From positions 1,612,001 through 1,676,000 of the forward strand of contig JANUWF010002061.1 in NCBI GenBank assembly GCA_026120185.1: a stretch of DNA of 64,000 nt, in the 5' to 3' direction. The translations under genes were made by a program, and so were the position numbers. Positions 54,670 to 64,000 of this stretch are shown piece by piece. The notes beneath the pieces were generated by a model, which had not been told where the DNA came from, ran no database searches, and worked only from the letters and a program-made list of their open reading frames with translations. Each line of letters opens with the position of its first letter. Positions within the stretch are counted from its first letter, which is position 1. Origin of the DNA: Voacanga thouarsii. Taxonomy: Eukaryota > Streptophyta > Magnoliopsida > Gentianales > Apocynaceae.

Positions 54670-55800
54670 CTACAGCACAAGAAACACTCTGCACTGCACC
54701 CAAATCCAATTGGTGCACCAAATCAATGCCCAACCTAGAACAGTTATTTTCAGGAGAATAGTGATTATCAGTTTCAGGCAAGTGAAATACATAAAGCATG
54801 CTACTCATTACCGAGTTCCAAATTTTATCTTTCTTTTCCATTTTATACATAAAGAAGACATAATATGGATAAAACCCAGTACCTACCTCTAGTAAGGAGT
54901 GCTACAGCAAGAAAGTAAAGAAGAAGAGTTAAACAAATTTATTAAAAAAATAATAATAATAACAGCACCTTTAACTGACTCAATAACATGAAATATCTAA
55001 AAGTAATAATTTCAGATTCTAGAGCTTTGTATTTGCAGCAAATTCTGCAGCAGAGGGCGGATAGAAAAATAACTGATTAATAAGCTCCTTATTAACATTG
55101 GAACTGCCAAATGCAATATCCAATTAGCTTATCAATCAACATTAGTGTTTCATTTGATGAGCCATGTACAATAATGATGCGTGCCAATTAATGCATGCCA
55201 ATCTAAAATAAACCAGAAACCACAGCCTTGCATCACAAAATAAAGTTCTGAATATGATTTTAAAAGAAAAGGCAAAATCCATCTCTTCTTTCTTTTCAAA
55301 TTATTATGGTAACTATAGATTTTGCCATATAACAATGAGTAGTTAAAATAAGTTCCAATTCCAAGTCCGTTCTGGATTTCAATCAGTTAAAGTCAAAACA
55401 GAGACAAACAATTGAAAATTCAAAGCTTTCCCACTCCAATCTTCATAGTCTGCTGGGAACTTAAGTTTCTTCCAATGGTTTACGGAAAACTCAATAAAAT
55501 ACACCGATTTGAAACCATAAACTATGATAATACACATCCATAAATAATTCCAAAACAAGATTATCAATCAATAAAACCATACGAAGTGAGTTTACATATC
55601 ACTGTCAAGATAGAGTAGACACGAAGAATCACTCGCAATGAGGTAGACGAATAGTACCTTTAACCTGCCAAAGGAAACAGCACATTGGCAAAGTATGCCG
55701 ATCGGAAGGTTCTGAAGTGACCTTTGCCTCTGTGATGTCCTCTCATTAACGCCGGCGAGAGGAGAGCATGGAGAAGACTCGTGGGGCCGGGGGCGGGCTA
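54670..55800 (-). other. PTH2 5' UTR with intron, and upstream region
   Basis: An acceptor (GTGCTGTAG on the minus strand) at 54670 and a donor-like GGCAG followed by GTTAAAGG at 55664 suggest a 5'-UTR intron of about 1 kb and a UTR exon starting near 55665 and extending to about 55790. No coding domain lies here. Splice choice is inference. Confidence 0.45.
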
Positions 55801-56290
55801 AGTGGCATTGGGTGGAAAGAGCGAGGAGGGGCGAGGGGGAAAGAAAATCAATAGCGGAGATGAATTTCAGGGCTTGTTTGGATGGCTTCTCCTATGCAGA
55901 CCCATTTACCCAAACACAGGTCGAATTTTGACGGGATTCGGCCTCAATTCTGTTGATGGCCAAACGGTCGTACTGCTCTTTTTTTTTTTTTTTTTTTTTT
56001 TACTCCCTCATTTCCCCCCTTGTTCCTTCTTTCCGCCATCCCCAACCCCCAGTGGCCAATCCCCATCATTTTGGTCTTTAGATTCTCCCCCTCTTTTGGA
56101 ATTTTTAAAACACACACACACACACATATATTTTATATAAGAATATAAAAACCATAGCAGTGTATAGGTAGCAAAATCATAAGAATATAAAATGACACCA
56201 TAATAGTGTATGTGGATTGTAATTTTTATTTGAGTTGAAAAAATTTTAAATTTAAAAAAAAAACATATAGGATCAAAGAGAACATGTAAC

Positions 56291-56339
<49 letters not shown>

Positions 56340-57160
56340 TGATAGTGTTTGATAATAAATTTTTATTATAATTTAATTAATTAAAATATATTGAAATTTT
56401 TTTATCAAAATTTAAGTAAAATAAAAATTATTTAAATTTAAAATTTAAATATGTTAAATGCTCATTTAATTATTAAAATTATTTTATATTTAATTTAAAA
56501 TATAATAAAATATAGTATAAAATAAATTATAATTAATTTAAAATTTAAAATTTAGAATCTAATATTCATATTTCAACATTTAATTTCAATTTTATTAAAT
56601 AAGACCTAGATTAATATATAAATATACTCTTATAATATATCATTCGATAATAAATTTTATATTTTTTTCACTATTCTTTTTTAAGTATGACGCAATTTAT
56701 TTTCCTTTCATCATAATATTTCATCTCTTTCTTTTATCCTTTCTATTAAAATGTAATATAAATATTTAGACTGTATTTAAAAAATAATTATTCATAATCT
56801 AAACAAAAATTTTAATTTAAAATAATATTAATTTAAATAAATTTTATTTTTCTTATTTAATAATATTTTATTAAACTTTAATAAACTCATTTCAATTCAA
56901 TCATTATCTAAATATAATTTTATTATTCTTACTCTAATTTTTTTTAAATACATTTATATATTTTTTATAATAATATAATTATTCTATGTAGGGAGTTATT
57001 TTAATTATATCCCGGGTAATACCTCTTTTTGACATTTGATGAGACCAAATATCTAAAGATTCCTAACTTCCTCATTATTTTTTTAAGGACATAAAAACAA
57101 AAAATCCTTAACCCCTTTGACCGCCCACGCGTACCGAATACCCCGATCCATACGAAGCTA
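55801..57160. other. Intergenic region between divergent PTH2 and TOL1, with simple repeats
   Basis: Contains a 23-bp poly-T (55979-56001), a (CA)n run (56109-56127), an (ATT)n run (56293-56337) and a very A/T-rich stretch (56140-57000). No gene is visible. It must contain the promoters of both flanking genes, which are transcribed away from each other. Confidence 0.7.
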
Positions 57161-57904
57161 CAAGTCTACGAATAGAGAGAGAGAGAGACTTTTCGAAGAA
57201 GACTTATTAGTTTATTTTCTCAGCTAAACCCCTTTGTCCTTGAGTCATCGTCTTCGTTCGTTTCCCTTCGAGGCTTCAACACTATTTACAGTCATTCTGA
57301 TTTTTTTTTTTTTTTTAGCCTTCAACTCCAAGATTTCTCCACCTTCGATTCCAAGGTACTCACTCAGCGCCTTTCTCCATTTTTAGATGAAGATATTATT
57401 AGAGCAAAACTTTCCAATGATCTGATTTCTTCTTTTTGGTATTTTCATGCGGGAATTTTGTGCTCTTTAACTGGCACATTCATTGTAAAGGTATCTTTCC
57501 TGTTTTGAGCATTTAGATAGGTAATCACACGTTTGATAGACATGCGATCAGAAGTATATCGATTCGTTCGTTGGTTTTGAGAAGTAAATTTTGTGCTTTG
57601 TTTGTTTCTTTGTTGACAATCTGTCACAAGAATTTGATTTCTATAAGGAAATTTTGTTGAGAGCTGCATTTTTATCTTCCTTCTGCTTTGGGTTTTCGTG
57701 ATGGGTGGTGATTTTGTTTTTGAATTTCAGTCCTTGACTCTTTGTTGAAGGATTTGGATTTTGGGTTTATTAGGGTTTTTGGTTTTTGACTTTTGCAGGC
57801 CTTCTTTTATCTTCCCTTTGGTGGGCATTAAATCAAACTTTGAAAGGCTCGGGATAAATCTGCCGTTCTAGGGCCGGGGTTTGATTAAGATTTACATTTA
57901 CAGG
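57161..57904 (+). promoter_or_regulatory. TOL1 5' UTR and 5'-UTR intron
   Basis: A GA-rich leader (57174-57189) and pyrimidine-rich sequence lead to a donor at 57355 (CCAAG then GTACTC). The acceptor TTTACAG ends at 57903, one base before the start codon. A 5'-UTR intron of about 550 bp is therefore likely; exact transcript start is not visible. Confidence 0.55.
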
Positions 57905-60900
57905 ATGAGTGATAATTTGATGGATAAAGTTAGCGCCTTTGGTGAGCGCTTGAAGATTGGAGGATCTGAGGTTGGCCAGAAAATCAGTGCTGGTGTGAGT
58001 TCCATGAGTTTTAAGATGAAGGAATTTTTCCAGGGCCCAAACCAAGCTGATAAGCTTGTGGAGGACGCTACAGCTGAAACTTTGGAAGAGCCTGACTGGT
58101 CCTTGAATCTTGAACTTTGTGACATGATCAATCATGATAGAATCAGTAGTGTCGAGTTGATACGGGGTATAAAGAAACGAATTATGTTGAAGAGCCCAAG
58201 GATTCAGTACTTGGCTTTGGTATTGCTTGAAACTGTTGTTAAAAATTGTGAGAAGGCATTCTCTGAGGTTGCAGCTGAGAGGGTACTTGATGAGATGGTG
58301 AAGTTGATTGATGATCCTCAGACTGTTGTTAATAACCGTAACAAGGCTCTGATATTGATTGAAGCATGGGGGGAATCATCTAGTGAACTTCGCTATTTGC
58401 CTGTTTATGAAGAGACATACAAGGTATGTGGCTTCTTTCTTCATGTCCCTCCAGGCCAAACCAAAAGAGAGAGAAAAAAAAAAATGCAATGTCAACTCGT
58501 TACTCAATGATAAAGACATGGCATCCTTAAGATTTTGTCTCCTAATTTTCTTTGCTGTTTACCTATTTTTTTTTTTAATTTACTTTTCTGCTCTTTCCAG
58601 ATGAAACAGTAATTCAAATTTATCCGAGTTACTAGCAACAAGTTCCTTTTTTTCCTTTTTATGTCTAATCATGAAAAATCTTTTAACTTTCCTTTTTTTC
58701 TTTTTGGAGAAATGTGTTGATTACTGCTTGATGCATAACGACAGGGAACTTTCTTTGGCCAGTGTTTCTTCATTTGAGTCAATACCAAGCTGATACTTGA
58801 AATCCTCATCTGATAGATATGGTTGTTAAGTAATTTCACAATTTTCCTGACTCTGAGATTTATTAGTCACAAAATTACAAGTGCTTATGGTATACGATGT
58901 GAATTGGAGATAATAAATTATGCAATTGTAATGAAATCAATATGGAAAAAGAATTTGCTTAAATGTTCCATATTCTTTATTGTTCCTTGAACTTTGTTGT
59001 TGCCTTTGATTCTATATAGAGCTTGAAATCAAGGGGCATACGGTTTCCTGGTCGGGACAATGAGAGTTTAGCACCTATATTTACACCTCCAAGATCCGTA
59101 TCAGATTCGGAATCCAATGTTACTCTTGGAGAACAAATTCATCATGATATTCCTGCACAAGTCTTTTCAGCTGAACAAACCAAGGAGGCATTTGATGTGG
59201 CAAGAAACAGTGTGGAGCTTCTGTCCACTGTTTTATCCTCTTCTCCACAGCAAGATGCTCTACAGGTAACTTTTTTTTTCCCTTTCTATATTCTAATGTC
59301 TATTCTCAAACTTATATTATTGGAGTTTGGTATTATGATTTGTTCATGAGAGTTCAATTAAAATTGAAGCCTCCTTTTCTTTACTTAACTTGTACTTGAA
59401 TGTTAGTGTCTACATGCATAAGCTTTAGATCAGGATAATTTGTCCTGGCGTCAGTTTAGGAGATCCTTTGTTCAAACATATTCCACATATTAAGAGTCCA
59501 TCCCATATGCAAGGGAGCATGATATAAGTGCTTGAGAGTATAAACTATGCCTCTCTCTTATTGCTTAAAGTTTTGGATAGGATGTTCAGTTAATAAATAC
59601 ATCCTCCAGACTGGTACATGAGGTTTGTATGGTGGTCACATTGCTTTAGTTTTTGTGTCAACAATATTGCTGTAAAGAATTCTTGGTGATAAGCGTGTGA
59701 ATTTGATAAGCCTTGTTGTTTTCTTCAAGAGATAATTTTGATTTTCACTTTGAAGAATTCCCTTTTTATCCCAATTTTTTATTTGAAAGAATATTAACTA
59801 GTCTTTAGTTTGTAATTATTCAAACAGTACATGGTCAGTTAGCTTTTCTTAACTTGTTTGTAAATCTTTCCTTTTGAGTTTTCATGATGCAAGCATTTCG
59901 TAACTAATGACTCCTTCTGCATCATTCTCTTTACAAATAATTGAGTCCTTCTGGAAAGTTTCATTCTATGTAGATGCATATCTTTGACATCACTCCTGCC
60001 AATGGTTATACCTTTCTCAGAGTTCTAATTTGCATTCATCTTCTTTAGTTCTATCAATTAAACCGTGAGATTTCCAAATGGCAGTGTCCAATCCTTCTCT
60101 TTTAGTGCTAATATTGAACTGCAACATTCAAGTGGAAAGTGGAGGGAGAGGATTCTTGTGAATGACTACACGTAGTCTTGTATTAGTTCATGTAGCCAAT
60201 CCCAAGTTTTTGGGACTAAGGCTTAGGTTTTTTTTTTTAATTAATTCCAGCCTTAGAATTGCTTATAGACGTGCATTCTGTTCTCTTCAATATGTTTGAT
60301 GTTGGGGTCTCGCAATTGATACCTTCAAATACTACTTGTTTTGATTTACTTTTGTCCACAACCACAGGATGGGAGGAGGTTCTTTTCGAGCAAATTGGGT
60401 TTCCAAACCCTTCAGTTTTTTCCTTTTAACAGAATGGGAGAAATTAAGTTGTTCTATGATTCCATTATTTGTAATAATAGATGATATCTTGATCAATTAC
60501 TATGACCTTTATTTATTTAGATGGCTGGAGTCTATGTGATTGGTAGTCAGGTCCCTACAAAACTCTCTCTATTGCCGCCTGAGCTTTTCTGTTTAGTGGG
60601 TCTCTCTCTCTCTTGGGTTTTTTTGTTTCTTGGGTGGGGGGAAAGGGGGGGGGGGGGTGTGCTGTTGGAGTGGGGGACAAAAGTGATGTGTGAGAATTGA
60701 TTGCTTTTTTCTATTAACTGTCAAATAAAACTCGGTTTGAGTTATGTTATTTACTGAATTAGGTTTGTTTGAGACTGAGCTTTTGTGTGCCATGCTGTAC
60801 TTTCAACCAAATTACTTCAGACATACTTTTGTTTGAAGTTAAAAGTAACTTATTATTTAGGTCTTTGTTTCCCTTTGGTTTCCCAATATATGGAAAACTT

Positions 60901-61479
60901 TTCAGCATGGTTCCCCACAATCATCAGCGCTGCTGGTGATGTTAGTGAATTGTTGTTTCTCATAAGCAACAGTCACTTGTCTATGCATGGTTTTGCAACT
61001 CAGGAATCAACTTGAAGTTATTCTCTCTATTTACTGCCTTTGAATTGTTTTACCAGGATGACTTGACCACCACACTGGTACAACAATGTCGGAATTCCCA
61101 ATACACTGTGCAGAGAATTGTCGAGACATCTGGGGATAATGAGGCTCTACTCTTTGAGGCATTGAATGTGAATGATGAAATTCAGAAAGTTCTCTCCAAG
61201 TATGAAGAGATGAAGAAACCATCAGAGGTTCCACGGGAGCCAGAGCCAGCTATGATACCTGTTGCTGTTGAGCCCGATGATTCACCCCGTGTTGGAAAAG
61301 AAGATGCTCTGATCCGAAAACCTGCAGGTTCGCGTCCTGGAGCCCAGGCTGCAAACAATGATGACATGATGGATGATCTGGATGAGATGATCTTTGGTAA
61401 GAAATCGGGTGGCACTTCTGAAGCAGGGCATAACACAAAGAAGCAGCAAACAGCTAAGGATGATCTCATTTCCTTCTAA
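57905..61479 (+). CDS. TOL1: TOM1-like protein 1 (VHS and GAT domains)
   Basis: Exons 57905-58423, 59020-59265 and 61057-61479, GT-AG borders, phase 0, 395 residues, close to the length of Arabidopsis TOL1. The VHS domain (about residues 45-170: DWSLNLELCDMINHD, IKKRIMLKSPRIQYLALVLL, NRNKALILIEAWGES) is followed by GIRFPGRDNESLAPIFTPPR. The GAT domain (about 215-310: TKEAFDVARNSVELLSTVLS, DDLTTTLVQQCRNSQ, NEALLFEALNVNDEIQ) binds ubiquitin. The acidic tail (DDMMDDLDEMIFGKK...DDLISF) is typical of the TOL1/TOL2 clade. TOL proteins act as plant ESCRT-0 substitutes, sorting ubiquitinated plasma-membrane proteins to the vacuole. Intron 2 is long (about 1.8 kb) and holds a poly-G run near 60644-60657. 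Confidence 0.96.
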
Positions 61480-62151
61480 GTTGGCTCTATAGAAAGGGCA
61501 TCCGTTCGATGGTTGGATGTTGTTTGATGATGTTAATACTAGATTCATTTAGGTGTCTTGGCGTTGGACACAATGATTGAACCTTTGTTCCTTTATTATA
61601 CGATTTTTTTTCCTTTTTTTAAGATCTTTATTGTCCTAAATGACTTGACAAGATACATAAAGGAATTGCTTGTTATGAACGTATTTATGTTGCAGCCTCC
61701 GTGCCTCGTATTATAACGTTTGTTTTAGAAAATGTGAAACTGCTTGAATATAAATTTGTTTTGTTATCATACTTAATTTTACAATTATCAAATTTCATGT
61801 ATAAAACCATATTAATTTATTCTTCATGATAACAAGCAATTTTGATTTAAAAATTTTTAAGAAAAGAACAAAAAATTAAATATTTTATTTGCAAAATGTT
61901 GATAAGTGAAGAAGTGACTTGCTCAAAAAGAATAAGCCCAATCTTGTATGGATGGACAACGAATTAAAATACAGGGCCTTAGCTTGGGCTTAGCACGGCA
62001 GCTTTTTTTTTTTTTTTTTTTATTTTACTTTCGTCTTCTTGGGGATTCACTGGATTCAGCAATAGTGGCAAATCTCTGCCCAGTCTCATTAATGGGGTCT
62101 CACTCTCCTTCCGCTGTTTCTATTTAGCGCTTTGTTGCTGTGCGTCTGTAG
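61480..62151. other. TOL1 3' region and promoter of the exostosin gene
   Basis: Short intergenic space of about 670 bp between two co-directional genes, with a poly-T run at 62004-62021. No further gene is visible. Confidence 0.65.
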
Positions 62152-64000
62152 ATGGCCGGAAGACACTACATTACGGCCGCCGGAGGATACTCCAGACCTA
62201 GATCTCCAGTCTTTCTTTTCACCGTCTCCATTCTCGCAGTCTCGTTTCTCTACTTCATTTTCTCCATCCTCTCCCCCTCTTCTCCTTCTCACGCCATTAC
62301 AATCCACCCTTCTCTGAATTCTAAGGTCGACTACTCATTCGTGGTCTCCCTCGAGAAATTTCTCACCTCCGGTTCTGGGGGCCAAGGTTCAGCATCGCTT
62401 CGCGATGATACTGTTGGTACTGTTGCCGAAGAAGACGTTAACAAGTTAGACGACTCGATATGGACGGTGGAAAATGAAAAACTCTACAAGGATTCCTTCT
62501 ATCCTTCTGCGGCTTCCCCTCTTAGGGTCTATGTATACCAAATGCCATCTAAATTCACTTACGATTTGCTTTGGCTGTTTCACAATACCTACAGAGAAAC
62601 CTCCAATCTCACGTCTAATGGCAGTCCCGTTCACCGCTTGATTGAACAGGTTATTGCTTTATATGTTTTACTGTTTCCTTTTACCCCATCCAGTTTTATT
62701 TTATTTGTTGCTTCTATTATAGTTATTGTTGTCTTCCTACAAAACAGTCAAGCTTGTTGATTATGGTTGGCAGCATTCCATTGACTACTGGCTGTGGGCG
62801 GATTTGATAGCTCCGGAGTCGGAGAGGCTGTTGAAGAATGTGGTGAGAGTTCACAAGCAGGAGGAAGCTGATGTTTTCTACATTCCTTTCTTTACAACCA
62901 TTAGTTTCTTCCTGCTGGAGAAACAACAATGCAAAGCGCTTTATAGGGTGTGAGTGCGATTCCCAAGCTTTACATTTTCTTTATATTCTTCTAGATGCCA
63001 TGAAATACTTCTGCTGTCGTAATTAATCTTGGGGAAAAAAGCACCCGCATTCTTCTTTTATGTCTTCAGCATGCCATTCATGATATCCGAATATGAAATG
63101 CACTGATAGAATCCTAAAGTTTCAGAGTTGAATTAGTTTGATCTTAATTCAAGACAGCATTTTTTTTTCTTCTTTTTGACGGGGGTGTAAATACAGGAAG
63201 AGGTTGTTGATGAGCAAGGAAATTTGGCCATTATGTTTTTTATTGAGTTTTGTGCAATCAAGACATGATTTTTTTCATTTTGGGGGGACCTAATTATGTT
63301 GACAATGCAATTTACTTTATTGTGTGAATTTAGGAAGCTTTGAAGTGGGTGACAGATCAGCCTGCATGGAAGCGGTCCGGGGGAAGAGATCACATTCTTC
63401 CAGTTCATCACCCTTGGTCTTTCAAATCTGTTCGTAGACTTATGAAAAAAGCTATTTGGTTGCTGCCGGACATGGACTCGACGGGGAACTGGTAACTATT
63501 CTTCTAAAACTTGACTTCTACGGAATTTAATGGGTTGTTCTGCTGTTTCTAACACATGACATGATTCTTCAGGTACAAGCCTGGACAAGTTTATCTTGAG
63601 AAAGATCTTATACTTCCTTACGTACCCAATCTTGATTTGTGTGATTCCAAATGCTTATTTGAAAGTGAGTCAAGGAGGACAGCACTGCTATTTTTTCGGG
63701 GGAGACTTAAAAGAAATGCTGTAAGATTTCTTCTGTGATTAATTGGTGAATATCTGGATCATGGTGGACTGCATGGTCTTTATTTTGAGACTACTATTTC
63801 TCTGCTTACATGTCCTTCTAGCATCCCCGATTAGTATCTGAGCATGTCATTCAGTACCATAATATCACTAAAATGCTGGAAACCAAGCACTATACTTGAT
63901 GGCAAACATCTACATATAGATTATGAAGAATTACTAAAACTTTATGTTGAAAATTCAATATGGTGGAATATTGGCTGGTGATGCAAATAACCAGCTAATT
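62152..64000 (+). CDS. Exostosin-family (GT47) glycosyltransferase, 5' part, cut by window end
   Basis: Exons 62152-62649, 62774-62947, 63334-63491 and 63573-63720 join in frame; later exons lie beyond the window. A short N-terminal cytosolic part (MAGRHYITAAGGYSRPRSP) precedes a membrane anchor (VFLFTVSILAVSFLYFIFS), the type II Golgi layout. The exostosin domain begins PLRVYVYQMPSKFTYDLL, then HSIDYWLWADLIAPESER, EEADVFYIPFFTTIS, and GRDHILPVHHPWSFK, LILPYVPNLDL and TALLFFRGRLKRN. Such enzymes make cell-wall polysaccharides or wall glycoproteins; the substrate cannot be told here. ARAD-type arabinosyltransferases are relatives. The nucleotide-sugar binding C-terminal part is not in the window. 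Confidence 0.92.

Noticed and set aside
55802..56140. Plus-strand open frame with a phenylalanine run upstream of TOL1
   Set aside because: The run is a poly-T tract and the frame lies in the divergent intergenic region without domains.

Overview
This window is nuclear DNA from a flowering plant, most likely a eudicot. The reasons are multi-exon GT–AG genes with A/T-rich introns, plant-specific families (a subfamily XII LRR receptor kinase, a TOM1-LIKE/TOL protein, a plant JmjN-JmjC demethylase), an intron-containing tRNA-Tyr, and dense nested Ty1/copia, Ty3/gypsy and TRIM retrotransposons. I cannot name the species from sequence alone.

The left part (1-15.7 kb) starts inside a decayed copia element (family A, minus strand, 1-3830). 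Next is a dead LRR receptor kinase gene (minus strand, 4012-14310). It has been split by two solo LTRs, each flanked by a 5-bp target-site duplication: 4189-8970, which carries a second solo LTR nested at 5969-7496, and 12324-14115. It also has at least four stop codons, a 4-bp deletion and a DFG-to-GFG change.

The middle (15.7-35 kb) is a retrotransposon nest. A small TRIM element was split by a large copia element (family B, 15844-32998, minus strand). The right LTR of that copia was in turn split by a chromovirus-like gypsy element (24415-32348, plus strand). The gypsy 5' LTR is chimeric: its last 187 bp are a TRIM LTR that ends exactly at the primer-binding site. To the right is a cluster of the same TRIM family, including one complete copy with its duplication (33545-34078).

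The right part is mostly genic. An intact non-RD LRR receptor kinase (36069-39817, minus) is the paralogue of the dead one. It is followed by a young family-A copia (40544-46127, LTRs differing at 5 of 352 sites), a JmjN/JmjC histone demethylase (47583-50431, plus, first exon not found), a family-A solo LTR (50754-51120), and tRNA-Tyr (51266-51351). Then come peptidyl-tRNA hydrolase 2 (52091-54667, minus), TOL1, an ESCRT-0-like ubiquitin adaptor (57905-61479, plus), and the 5' part of an exostosin/GT47 glycosyltransferase (62152 to the window end, plus). From memory, the last three match the order of Arabidopsis At5g16870-At5g16880-At5g16890, so this side looks like an ancestral gene block next to a TE-rich, receptor-kinase-bearing side. 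The genes do not form one pathway; they are neighbours with housekeeping, trafficking, cell-wall, chromatin and defence-type roles.
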